43,325 bases of DNA, taken from the NCBI GenBank assembly GCA_937958015.1, contig CALGOA010000063.1:73079-116403 (forward strand), given 5' to 3'. Of this stretch, positions 24,056 through 31,276 are shown in pieces; position 1 is the first letter of the stretch, and each line of letters begins with the position of its first letter. This DNA comes from an uncultured Acidimicrobiales bacterium. GTDB lineage: Bacteria; Actinomycetota; Acidimicrobiia; Acidimicrobiales; SZUA-35. The translations under genes were made by a program, and so were the position numbers. Below the pieces are notes generated by a model. It saw nothing but the letters and a program-made list of their open reading frames with translations, ran no database searches and was not told the origin of the DNA.

Positions 24056-24961
24056 ATGCAGACGTGGCGTCCAGAGCGCGAGGATGTACTTGGTGTTGAT
24101 GGGGTTGCGTGGCCCGAGACGGACCCTCGTATCTCGAGGAGTGGAGTTCTGGCCGGACTGGTCGCGGCGATCGCGGGGCTGGGGGTGTCGTGGTCCACTA
24201 TCGAGCCCGTCGCCCCCGCGGAAGGGGTCGAGCCGCTGGTGTCGGCGGTGGCTTGGTGGTGTGCGGCCCTGCTTGTCACCTGGCTGGCGCTGAGTCTGGC
24301 CACCTGGTGCCTGGTGATCGGCCGAACACACGATGCTCACGGCGGTCCCCGGTGGTTGCGAGCCCTCACGATTCCCGGCTCCCGATCGCTGGCCGAGGGT
24401 CTGATGGCGGTCTCGCTGGTCGTCGTTCCTTCGGCCTGTTCGGTCGGTGCCAGCCAGGTCGATGCGCCCCGGTTGGAGGTTCTCCGGCCAGCCGAGTCCA
24501 CCCACGGGATCGGGCCTTCCAGCACGATCGCCGATACCGCAACACTGCCGTCGATCAGACCGCCGACCACGTTGGTCGACACGGCAACCCTGGGCGAAAC
24601 GACGCCGACTGAATCGAGTACCACGATCGATTCGACCCCTCCCTCCATCGTGACGCCTGAATCCGACATCCCACGGCCGAGCGAACCCGTCATGCCCACC
24701 GAATCTCTGTCGGTGGTCGACGAGGATGAGGTGGCCGATGAGGATCCGGCGGATGAGGAAACGGCGTCGATTCACGTGGTGAGGTCCGGAGAACACCTTT
24801 GGTCAATCGCCGCGACCCGGGTTGAGCATGTGACGGGGCAGTCACCCACCGATGTCGAGATCGCGCAGTACTGGGTTCGACTGATCGAAGCCAACCGAGG
24901 CCAGCTCAGTTCCGGTGACCCCAACCTGATCTTCCCGGGTGAGGAGTTGTCGCTCCCTTAA
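24056..24961 (+). CDS. Membrane protein with C-terminal LysM domain
   Basis: The 301-residue protein starts MQTWRPERED, set by the promoter only 7 bp upstream. Three hydrophobic segments (about 31-50, 65-88, 112-130) come first, followed by a Thr/Ser/Pro-rich linker with acidic stretch EDEVADEDPADEE, then a LysM domain from about 248 to the end: IHVVRSGEHLWSIAA and NPNLIFPGEEL-like SGDPNLIFPGEELSLP. LysM binds N-acetylglucosamine in peptidoglycan. Related actinobacterial proteins combine membrane helices with LysM near cell-division or transcription-factor genes. The precise job is unknown; envelope attachment is inferred. Confidence 0.86.
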   Translation: MQTWRPEREDVLGVDGVAWPETDPRISRSGVLAGLVAAIAGLGVSWSTIEPVAPAEGVEPLVSAVAWWCAALLVTWLALSLATWCLVIGRTHDAHGGPRWLRALTIPGSRSLAEGLMAVSLVVVPSACSVGASQVDAPRLEVLRPAESTHGIGPSSTIADTATLPSIRPPTTLVDTATLGETTPTESSTTIDSTPPSIVTPESDIPRPSEPVMPTESLSVVDEDEVADEDPADEETASIHVVRSGEHLWSIAATRVEHVTGQSPTDVEIAQYWVRLIEANRGQLSSGDPNLIFPGEELSLP

Positions 24962-25016
24962 CCACGAGGCTGGCCGGGATTGGAACAGGAACCGTGCAGA
25001 TGTGGTTGGTGTGGTC

Positions 25017-25445
25017 ATGACCACGATTACCGCAGAGCAGGTCGGCGACTACCGGATCGACATCACCAACGGCACCCACGTCTGGAGGGCCGACGAGCCC
25101 GTGGACCTTGGCGGAGACAACACGGGCCCGAATCCCTATGACTATCTGCTTGGTTCGCTGGCCGCATGCACCACGATCACGCTGACGATGTACGCCAAAC
25201 GAAAGAAGATCCCGATCACGTCGTTGTCGGTGAGTTACACGTTCGATCGCGTTCATGCCGACGACTGCGAGAAGTGCGACGACGAAAAGACCGGACTCAT
25301 CGACCGGGTGACGTCGGAGATCTTCATCGACGGCGACTTCGACGAAGCGACCCGAAAGCGGTTGATGGACATCGCGCAGCGGTGCCCTGTGCACAAGACC
25401 CTCGAAAAGGGCATTCACTTCGAAGAGACCGTCTACGCCGGCTAG
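25017..25445 (+). CDS. OsmC/Ohr family protein
   Basis: The 142-residue protein matches the OsmC fold, whose members reduce organic hydroperoxides with two cysteines. The peroxidatic cysteine is in LLGSLAACTTITLTMYAKRK and the second in AQRCPVHKTLEKG, both conserved. It also has an inserted DDCEKCDDEKTG loop typical of the YhfA-like subgroup. The start at 25017 (MTTITAEQVGDYRIDI) matches the family N-terminus. It lies 55 bp after the LysM gene and may share its transcript, and it converges with the next gene 14 bp away. Confidence 0.92.
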   Translation: MTTITAEQVGDYRIDITNGTHVWRADEPVDLGGDNTGPNPYDYLLGSLAACTTITLTMYAKRKKIPITSLSVSYTFDRVHADDCEKCDDEKTGLIDRVTSEIFIDGDFDEATRKRLMDIAQRCPVHKTLEKGIHFEETVYAG

Positions 25446-25459
25446 ATCCCGGCGGGTTT

Positions 25460-26023
25460 CTACAGTTTGGGGCCGATCCAGCTGATCGTGTCGATCGGGA
25501 TCAGCCAGTGGGTTCCCTGCGGGTCAAGACACTCGATATGGCCGTCGGTGACCGCGGTGATGTCGCCGAGCACGGCGTTCCCGACCTGGCGGCCGATGGT
25601 GCAGCGCTGGCCCAGCGTCCAGGCCTCTCGGACCTTCGCCACAATCGTCGACGGTGATCCGGTTTCCACTCCACGGGTCTCGCCCGGCTGGTTGAGGTGT
25701 CGGAGCGACATCATCGACGCGATGCGAACACAGAACATGGCACCGCCGATGTTCTGAATCGTGGCGATCTCGCCGGACACGTGCACGATCCGGCCCCGGA
25801 TCTGACGATCGGCAACCTCGACGGTGACTTCCACACTTCGGTTCCCCAACTGCATGAGCCGCATGTCGAGGGGAGTGCTCGCCGCTGCGGTTTCCGCCAC
25901 CGCGTCCTCGACCTCTTCGAGATAGGACCGTCGCTCGACGTGCAGTTCCTGACGCAACCGCTCGGACTCGGGTGAGGGCGCGAGCGGCAGCCGGTCCGGG
26001 GGAGTAGGGATGAAATCAGTCAT
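25460..26023 (-). CDS. Hypothetical protein with two probable small beta-barrel domains
   Basis: This 187-residue cytoplasmic protein has no family I recognise. An N-terminal helical region (about 17-48) precedes two similar-looking beta-rich segments. The first is MQLGNRSVEVTVEVADRQIR then GRIVHVSGEIATIQNIGG; the second is GNAVLGDITAVTDGHIECLD then PQGTHWLIPIDTISWIGPKL. These patterns resemble Sm/SH3-like barrels. ATAGCT lies six bases before the ATG with no Shine-Dalgarno. It may be a nucleic-acid or membrane-adapter protein, but that is guesswork. Confidence 0.7.
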   Translation of the reverse strand: MTDFIPTPPDRLPLAPSPESERLRQELHVERRSYLEEVEDAVAETAAASTPLDMRLMQLGNRSVEVTVEVADRQIRGRIVHVSGEIATIQNIGGAMFCVRIASMMSLRHLNQPGETRGVETGSPSTIVAKVREAWTLGQRCTIGRQVGNAVLGDITAVTDGHIECLDPQGTHWLIPIDTISWIGPKL

Positions 26024-26029
26024 CTCTTT

Positions 26030-26035
26030 AGCTAT
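26030..26035 (-). promoter_or_regulatory. Putative -10 element of the two-barrel protein gene
   Basis: ATAGCT is followed by six bases (AAAGAG) and the ATG at 26023. Confidence 0.4.
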
Positions 26036-26086
26036 CGAAACGATTTCAGCGAAACTTGAGCGGTGGCGACCGCCCGATAACGCCGG

Positions 26087-26341
26087 CTACGAACCGGTCG
26101 ACGAGGTCTGATTGGAGCCTTCGGGAACCACGGTGTTGGCGATGAGCGTGTCGATGATCTGATCACGTACGTAGTGGAACTTGCGACTCCCCGCGAGCCG
26201 GCTAGCGGGCAGACGGCCATCGCCCGCCATGTTCAGGACCGTCCGCACATTGAGGTCGAGCATCTCGGCGACCTGCGCGGTGGTGAGGATGGCGGGGTAG
26301 TTCTCGCGCACTGCGTCGTATCCATCGTTGATTTCGCTCAT
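26087..26341 (-). CDS. BldC/excisionase-like helix-turn-helix regulator
   Basis: The 84-residue protein carries a MerR-type/excisionase helix-turn-helix: AILTTAQVAEMLDLNVRTVL, then the wing with GDGRLPASRLAGSRKFHYVR, the common SRLxGxxRxFxxxD pattern of BldC and phage excisionases. Such proteins bind DNA as head-to-tail oligomers. It stands at the edge of a pocket with a broken serine recombinase; it could be a leftover excisionase or a housekeeping regulator. The ATG at 26341 lies six bases after CATACT, pointing to leaderless transcription. A C-terminal tail of about 12 polar residues has no obvious function. Confidence 0.87.
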   Translation of the reverse strand: MSEINDGYDAVRENYPAILTTAQVAEMLDLNVRTVLNMAGDGRLPASRLAGSRKFHYVRDQIIDTLIANTVVPEGSNQTSSTGS

Positions 26342-26347
26342 TCGTCC

Positions 26348-26377
26348 AGTATGACGTGGAACTACGTTTGTTTCCAT
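26348..26377 (-). promoter_or_regulatory. Leaderless promoter and possible operator of the HTH regulator
   Basis: ATGGAA (26377-26372), 18 bases, CATACT (26353-26348), six bases, ATG. TGGAA and TTCCA at 26357-26376 form inverted arms around the spacer, a plausible self-regulation site. Confidence 0.5.
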
Positions 26378-26730
26378 TCCATCGGTCGAAGTTGTTGGTG
26401 GTGAGTACAAATTGCCACCGCAGCTAACAGGCAGCACCACACCCACTCAAACCGCGCCAATGACAGCAAGGGGAGAAGTGTGGACTAGTGCAGGCGCCCC
26501 GGCCCGGCTTCCCAAGCATCCAGACCGCACTGGCCGAGTATGGCAGAGCTTCCAACTCGTCACAGTAGAAAATCAAGCAGTCTTGAATGCCACGGTTGAC
26601 TAGCTCGGTGTGGCAGGTAAGCCCCTTGTAGTGGTGGGGTTTTGGTCGGGCCCAAACTCAAAGTCCCAGAACTGGCCTGTCCAGACCTTTACGGCACACG
26701 CCGACTTTCACCTTTGTGAGACGCTTGGGA
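26378..26730. other. Intergenic stretch without a convincing gene
   Basis: About 350 bp of lower-GC DNA with only short open frames of poor codon pattern. I see no tRNA, no riboswitch and no repeat family. It may be eroded accessory DNA. Confidence 0.5.
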
Positions 26731-26761
26731 GTAGCGGGTCTCTTGTGCTAGCTCCCGCTAC
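26731..26761. repeat. Inverted repeat upstream of the orphan secreted protein
   Basis: GTAGCGGG and CCCGCTAC form a perfect eight-pair stem with a 15-base loop. It overlaps the likely -35 area (TTGTGC) of the next gene and could be an operator. Confidence 0.55.
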
Positions 26762-26781
26762 GCCTGCTACTTTGCGTGACC

Positions 26782-28101
26782 ATGTGGCGTGGAAAGATAG
26801 TATTGGTCGTTGCGGTCCTGATCTGCGGGGTGCTTTCGTTGCCGTCGGGGTCCAGTGCCCAGTCGACTGGCGGTCCCGGTTGTTCGGTCCAGGCAGTGAA
26901 CGGCCAGTTTGAGGTCACCTGGTCCGGCTTGAGTGAACAAGCGGCTTCGGTGGTCGTGGAACGGCGCATGTTCTCGCGCTACTGGTGGCGGGGTAAACGA
27001 GCGGCGGCCGAGTCGAGCTTCGTCGATGGTCAATCGCCGAAGCAGGCGGCGAGGGTGGAGTATCGGATCAGTGTCCGCTCCGCTGGGAATGTTGAGATCA
27101 CCAAAGTGCCGTGCGTTGTTGTCAACACCGTGGGATTCACATGCGAGAGCCAGCTCTTCACCGCGAATGGACCGAACGCGGAGGATCGGTTCCTGGTGCA
27201 GTGGAGTAACCCGCTTCCGAGTCTCGAACGTGTCGACTACGTCGTTCGGAGAACCGTCAGTCCCGATCGCCCGGCCTTTTGGCGTGGTCAGACGTTCGAC
27301 CAGTCATTCCGCGACGACGCAGACGGCAAGTCCGATGCCAGCTACCTCGTGATTGCCAGGATGGACCGGCGCATCATGGCCGCAACCACGTGTGCCGATG
27401 TCACGCCGCCGCCGGACCCGGACGTAGAGCCCAACAGCTGTCGGACACTGTTGACCGATGCGCAGCTGTCTGAGCTCGAGGCTCAGATCGGACCCGTCGA
27501 CCTGCCGCCACTCCCGGACGGGTTCCGGTACTACAACAGTTTCATCGAACTTCCGGACAGTCAGGTGTTCGACGGGGAGAACGCCTACGTCCTGATCACC
27601 TCGGATGAGCTGATCGATGTCAACGGCACCCCGGCACCGCTGTACCGCACACTCGTGCGCTACAACATCGCCGACGGGAGCAGGACCGGGATCTTTGCCT
27701 TCGGCGACGATGGTCGCGATGTGGTGTTCGCGATCAACGAGAGCGAAGGCGTGTACAGCAGGACGTCCGACAACTTCACGAGCGCGACCAACTACCAGCC
27801 GCCAGGCACGACCGAGTCAATCAAGCTCTTCACGGCGTTCGGCGATGGAACCGGAGACAATGCCCAGTTCGTGGGATTCGACGACGCCGATAGGGCAGTG
27901 TTCAGCGTCTTCGGACCCCAGGTTGTCGCCCCCTTCCAGGCCCACAACCCCGACACAGGCCAGATTGAACCTCTGTCCGTTTCGATCGACGGACTGGAGC
28001 AGAGTTCTGCAATCGCAGTCGTGGACAACGGGATCGTCTTCCGGCTCGATAACGACCAGCAATACGTCAGGGCAGAAATCGACTGCACTCCTGTCCAGTA
28101 G
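26782..28101 (+). CDS. Orphan secreted protein, 439 aa
   Basis: The protein starts MWRGKIVLVVAVLICGVLSL and has a clear signal peptide ending near SSAQS. The mature part begins with two beta-sandwich-like segments that read like fibronectin III or Ig folds: VQAVNGQFEVTWSGLSEQAA and later RFLVQWSNPLPSLERVDYVV, each followed by arginine-rich strands and a Phe-Trp-Arg feature (RYWWRGKR; AFWRGQTF). The second half (after a PPPDPDVEPNS linker) has motifs like GFRYYNSFIELPDSQV and DGTGDNAQFVGFDDADRAV, perhaps a propeller-like fold. I do not recognise the family. TACTTT lies eight bases before the ATG. It is followed by a strong hairpin and lies in the pocket beside a dead recombinase. Confidence 0.82.
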   Translation: MWRGKIVLVVAVLICGVLSLPSGSSAQSTGGPGCSVQAVNGQFEVTWSGLSEQAASVVVERRMFSRYWWRGKRAAAESSFVDGQSPKQAARVEYRISVRSAGNVEITKVPCVVVNTVGFTCESQLFTANGPNAEDRFLVQWSNPLPSLERVDYVVRRTVSPDRPAFWRGQTFDQSFRDDADGKSDASYLVIARMDRRIMAATTCADVTPPPDPDVEPNSCRTLLTDAQLSELEAQIGPVDLPPLPDGFRYYNSFIELPDSQVFDGENAYVLITSDELIDVNGTPAPLYRTLVRYNIADGSRTGIFAFGDDGRDVVFAINESEGVYSRTSDNFTSATNYQPPGTTESIKLFTAFGDGTGDNAQFVGFDDADRAVFSVFGPQVVAPFQAHNPDTGQIEPLSVSIDGLEQSSAIAVVDNGIVFRLDNDQQYVRAEIDCTPVQ

Positions 28102-28121
28102 GCGCTAAGGCACCGAGGTTT

Positions 28122-28157
28122 GAGCATCGACGCGTCCTAACCGTGGGACCGATGCTC
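28122..28157 (+). terminator. Hairpin terminator after the orphan secreted protein
   Basis: GAGCATCG and CGATGCTC pair perfectly, with GTCC and GGAC pairing inside. It starts 20 bp after the stop codon. The T-rich tail is short (TGGCTCTTTC). Confidence 0.6.
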
Positions 28158-28359
28158 TGGCTCTTTCGGAGTGGCCGAAAGCAGTTGCTCGTAAGGCAGC
28201 TGCGCATGGGTCGCATTTGAGGATCCCTCACTGCGACACTGATCCAAATCGACCCGGGCCTTGTGCTTACTGGGTTCGATGTTGCGCCTGAGGCCGTTCC
28301 GCACGGTGTCGCAGCGAGCGGGGGCTAACTGCGTCACCCCCCGAAATAGGTTCGGAGCC
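28158..28359. other. Non-coding spacer before the recombinase remnant
   Basis: No gene, RNA or repeat is evident. Short open frames here have no recognisable product. Confidence 0.4.
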
Positions 28360-28912
28360 ATGACCCGAACCCTGATCGGCCTATGTCCGGTGCTCCACAG
28401 ACGGTCAGGACCTCGACGCCCAAACGGCAGCGCTGCTCGAGCTCGGGGGTGAAAGAGGGCAACATCTACACCGACCGGGGCCTGTCAGGCCGCAACCGCG
28501 ACTGGCCTAGTCTCAAATCAGGCGCTCGCAGCGGTGCTTGCCGGCGACACCCTCGTCGTCCCGAAGCTCGGCCGCCTCGCAAGGTCGGTGCCCGATGCCA
28601 GAGCGATCGGTCGCCCTCTCGCTCGGAGGGTCTCTGGACAACGCCGGGAGATCCGATGGGAAAGATGTGCTTCAACATCCTCGCCACCCTCGCCGGTTCT
28701 AAAGTCTACCTCGCCCGGGCACGCACTCGCGAAGGCATGGTCGTCGACCGCTCCAAAGGCCGATTGAAACAGAGACAACCCAAACTCACGCCGCTTCAAG
28801 TAGCCGAGTACGGACGCTTCACGCTGCCGGGGAGCACACCGTCAGCGAACTCGGAGGAGTTTTTGGCGTGTCTCGGTCAACGGTCCACCGCACTTTCAAC
28901 CGAGCGGCATAG
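28360..28912 (+). pseudogene. Decayed serine recombinase (resolvase/invertase family)
   Basis: The remnant runs from MTRTLIG at 28360 to a TAG at 28912, about 184 codons, the usual size of a Tn3-type resolvase. Homologous pieces appear in changing frames: MTRTLIG; YVRCSTDGQDLDAQTAAL (from 28382, with the catalytic Ser); GVKEGNIYTDRGLSGRNRDW (28446); NQALAAVLAGDTLVVPKLGR (ending the third of frames, about 28520-28610); PGDPMGKMCFNILATLAG and LARARTREGMVVDRSKGRLK (28650-28790); and the helix-turn-helix EHTVSELGGVFGVSRSTVHR at the end. At least five frame changes prevent a working protein. It shows that a transposon, integron or invertible element once lay here. Confidence 0.88.
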
Positions 28913-28915
28913 GAA

Positions 28916-29023
28916 ATGCCCGAGAAGTTCTGGGAATTAGTTCTCGTCGCCCTCGTGGGCGGACCTTGTGTTGCGGCGGTGGTCGCTATCGTCCGGTGGG
29001 AATGGAGTTCGCACGCTTTTTGA
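28916..29023 (+). CDS. Possible membrane microprotein, 35 aa
   Basis: An ATG three bases after the recombinase stop opens a 35-codon frame, MPEKFWELVLVALVGGPCVA followed by AVVAIVRWEWSSHAF. The middle is a likely transmembrane helix. No Shine-Dalgarno is obvious beyond ATAGGAA. It may be chance. Confidence 0.25.
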   Translation: MPEKFWELVLVALVGGPCVAAVVAIVRWEWSSHAF

Positions 29024-29279
29024 GACAAGGGTGATCTCACAAAACGTGGGAACTCCAGAATCCACATCGACTGCGACTGAGAATACGAAGATTGGATTGC
29101 GGGACTGCGGCCGTGTGGGTCTGAGAGGCTACCTCACCCCACCACCCTCTGACGGCTAATGCCGTCCGCGGCGGAGTCGGCCGTTTGGGTGATTGTTTGC
29201 AGTCTCGCTGGGCCGGAGAGCCTCGCGTTTGAGTTGCGTCTGCATGCATTCAACGAATGCAGAAGCGTTTAGAGCTATG
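29024..29279. other. Spacer between the accessory pocket and the pilus operon
   Basis: No gene is supported. A small inverted repeat, TGCATTC-AAC-GAATGCA at 29245-29261, is the only clear structure. Confidence 0.45.
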
Positions 29280-29308
29280 TTGATTCGTCTAACTACGCTT
29301 AGTAACCT
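29280..29308 (+). promoter_or_regulatory. Putative promoter of the Tad/Flp pilus operon
   Basis: TTGATT (29280-29285), 17 bases, TAACCT (29303-29308), then seven bases to the ATG at 29316. This favours the 29316 start for cpaB and a leaderless mRNA. Confidence 0.5.
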
Positions 29309-29315
29309 TCACGGA

Positions 29316-30047
29316 ATGTGGTGGAAGGAAGAATCGCACGGCTCTAACGGGGGTGCTCGCACGAACCGTACGTTCGGTTCGATGGCACTACGGAACCGAC
29401 TTCCCGCCCGCTTCACGTTGGCGCACGGCCTCATGATCCTCGCCGGACTGATGACCTTCGTCCTCGTCAACGGCGCGCTGGCTGACAAACGCGAGATGGC
29501 CACCGTCGTAGTGGCCAGCGCCCAGGCCGAGGCCGGACGTTCCATGACTCCTGAACTGGTCGAACTGCCAGCCTCGACCCCCGGTCTCGAGTACTTCGCG
29601 ACCGTTGAGAACCTGCAGGGCAAAGTGCTCGCCCGACCGATCCCTGAAGGCCAGCCGATAATGAAGGACGACCTGGTCGACGCGGGCTCGCTCGACTTCC
29701 GCACCTTTGCCCTGCCCGTCGACTCCTATCAGATCGAGGGCCTCCGTCTCAGCCGCAACGATCGGGTCGACGTCGTCGGGTTCGATGAAACGGGCACCCC
29801 GACCTATCTGGCATCGGATCTGGTGGTTGTCGGTACGTCCTCCACCTCGGTCGAGGGACTCGGGAGTGTCCGTGACAGCTACATCACGGTCCAGGTCGAT
29901 GATCTGCAGGCGTTGGCACTCAGCCAGGGCCAACGAAACGGTCCGCTTCACGTCGTTCGAAGCACCGGTGCCGCACCGGTGGTTGCGGTGGGTGCAACGG
30001 GAACCCTGCCACCGGCTGACGAGTCAGCCGAAGGAGACCGTCCATGA
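29316..30047 (+). CDS. cpaB: Flp pilus assembly protein CpaB/RcpC-like (SAF domain)
   Basis: The 243-residue protein has a short cytoplasmic N-terminus, one membrane helix (FTLAHGLMILAGLMTFVLVN) and an extracytoplasmic SAF-type domain (EAGRSMTPELVELPASTPGL, LARPIPEGQPIMKDDLV, then FALPVDSYQIEGLRLSRNDR). CpaB supports assembly of the Flp pilus. The ATG at 29316 was chosen from the promoter spacing; ATG 29382 is possible, preceded by the inverted repeat CGAACCG-TACGTT-CGGTTCG. It leads the operon and overlaps the next gene by ATGA. Confidence 0.85.
   Translation: MWWKEESHGSNGGARTNRTFGSMALRNRLPARFTLAHGLMILAGLMTFVLVNGALADKREMATVVVASAQAEAGRSMTPELVELPASTPGLEYFATVENLQGKVLARPIPEGQPIMKDDLVDAGSLDFRTFALPVDSYQIEGLRLSRNDRVDVVGFDETGTPTYLASDLVVVGTSSTSVEGLGSVRDSYITVQVDDLQALALSQGQRNGPLHVVRSTGAAPVVAVGATGTLPPADESAEGDRP
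29362..29381 (+). repeat. Inverted repeat at the alternative cpaB start
   Basis: CGAACCG and CGGTTCG form a seven-pair stem with a six-base loop, ending one base before ATG 29382. In an mRNA starting at 29316 it lies within codons 16-22; it could be an operator. Confidence 0.45.
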
Positions 30048-31276
30048 CCCCGATGCTCGTGGCGGCGTCGCTCAGCAATCGCGAGTGGCGTGCCGCACTG
30101 CAACGTCAGGTCCGCGACCACGAGTCCGACATCGTGGTGGAACTCGTTCGCGATCGACATCAGGCGATGGCCGATGCCGTCGATCTGGTCATCGTCGATG
30201 ACGACACCAGTTGGATCTCGTGGCCGGTCGTTACGGCGCTGGGCGATGCCGGGAAACGGGTGGTTGGTGTCTTCGATCCGGCGGAGGGTGACGGGTACGG
30301 CGAGAAGTTTCTTCGCGACCACGGAATCGATCTGGTCGTCCCCAGCGATCTTCCCACCGACGTTCTGATCGACTTTCTGCGTCAGCATCGACCCGACCGG
30401 CATCAGCTACTCAGCGACGCCGACCTTCTGCAGCCACTGGACGACGTCGTGCCGCCCTCGGAACGACGGATACTCGCCGTGGGCGGTCCCTCCGGAGCCG
30501 GAGTCACCGAGGTATCGATCGGGCTGGCCCAACTGTTGGCCCGCGACCGGACGGTTCTGGTCGACAGTGACGAGAACCATCCCGGTATCTCACGTCGACT
30601 CGGACTGAACATCCACCCTCACATCGTCACCGCCGTCGACATCGCTCGACGGGGCAGATCGGACTTCGAGTCCGAGATCGATCCGATCGAATCCTGCCTT
30701 GCGCAACCGGCCCTCACGTCGGGGACGCTTCCTTTCGATGTGATCGCAGGTCTCGCCTCGCGCGATGACTGGTCACTGCTGCGGGCCGATGACACCGTCG
30801 CCCTGCTCGATGTTCTGTCGACCAAGTGGGCCAACGTGGTCGCCAAGGTGGGCTCCAACCTCGACGAACTCCCCGGGATCCCCCGGTACGAAGTGAGCCG
30901 TCAGGTACTCAAGCGCGCCGAACGAATCGTGGCGGTCACGCAGGGGTCGCCTACCGGACTGTTGCATTTCGTGGATTGGCTGGTCGAGGCGGTTCCGCTG
31001 GCTGGTGACGCCCCCATCGATGTCGTCGTCAACAAGGCTCCGAGCAGTCCGGCGCTTCGAGGCCAAATCGAGACCGAGCTCCTGAACATCACCGGCGATC
31101 GGGTTGCTTCGATCGTCTTCGCCCCCTCGGATCGCCGAATCGAACGCGCCGCCTGGGATGCCGAACTAGCGCCGCGGGGATCATTCCTTCGATCGCTTCG
31201 ACCCCTCGCTGGGCTGCCACCGGCTCGGTTCCGGCGTCGCCTGTCTTCCGATCTTCCCCAACCCGAGGCCGCCTGA
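30044..31276 (+). CDS. CpaE-like pilus ATPase of the ParA/MinD family, degenerate Walker A
   Basis: The 410-residue protein sits where cpaE/tadZ normally lies. The N-terminal half (to about 140) resembles a receiver-like domain (AVDLVIVDDDTSW). The second half is ParA/MinD-like: LAVGGPSGAGVTEVSIGLAQ (145-164) where the usual KGGxGKT is GAGVT, so the ATP-contacting lysines are missing, followed by TVLVDSDENHPGISRRLGL. CpaE/TadZ positions the pilus machine at the pole, and some members do not hydrolyse ATP. The sequence ends with a basic tail. It overlaps cpaB by ATGA and cpaF by TGATG. Confidence 0.85.
   Translation: MTPMLVAASLSNREWRAALQRQVRDHESDIVVELVRDRHQAMADAVDLVIVDDDTSWISWPVVTALGDAGKRVVGVFDPAEGDGYGEKFLRDHGIDLVVPSDLPTDVLIDFLRQHRPDRHQLLSDADLLQPLDDVVPPSERRILAVGGPSGAGVTEVSIGLAQLLARDRTVLVDSDENHPGISRRLGLNIHPHIVTAVDIARRGRSDFESEIDPIESCLAQPALTSGTLPFDVIAGLASRDDWSLLRADDTVALLDVLSTKWANVVAKVGSNLDELPGIPRYEVSRQVLKRAERIVAVTQGSPTGLLHFVDWLVEAVPLAGDAPIDVVVNKAPSSPALRGQIETELLNITGDRVASIVFAPSDRRIERAAWDAELAPRGSFLRSLRPLAGLPPARFRRRLSSDLPQPEAA

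Noticed and set aside
26412-26912. Two short plus-strand frames before the orphan secreted gene
   Set aside because: No ribosome site, atypical composition, and the second runs into the real gene in another frame.
28265-28290. GGGTTCGATG sequence resembling a tRNA T-arm
   Set aside because: No matching acceptor stem, anticodon arm or CCA-end context is found around it.
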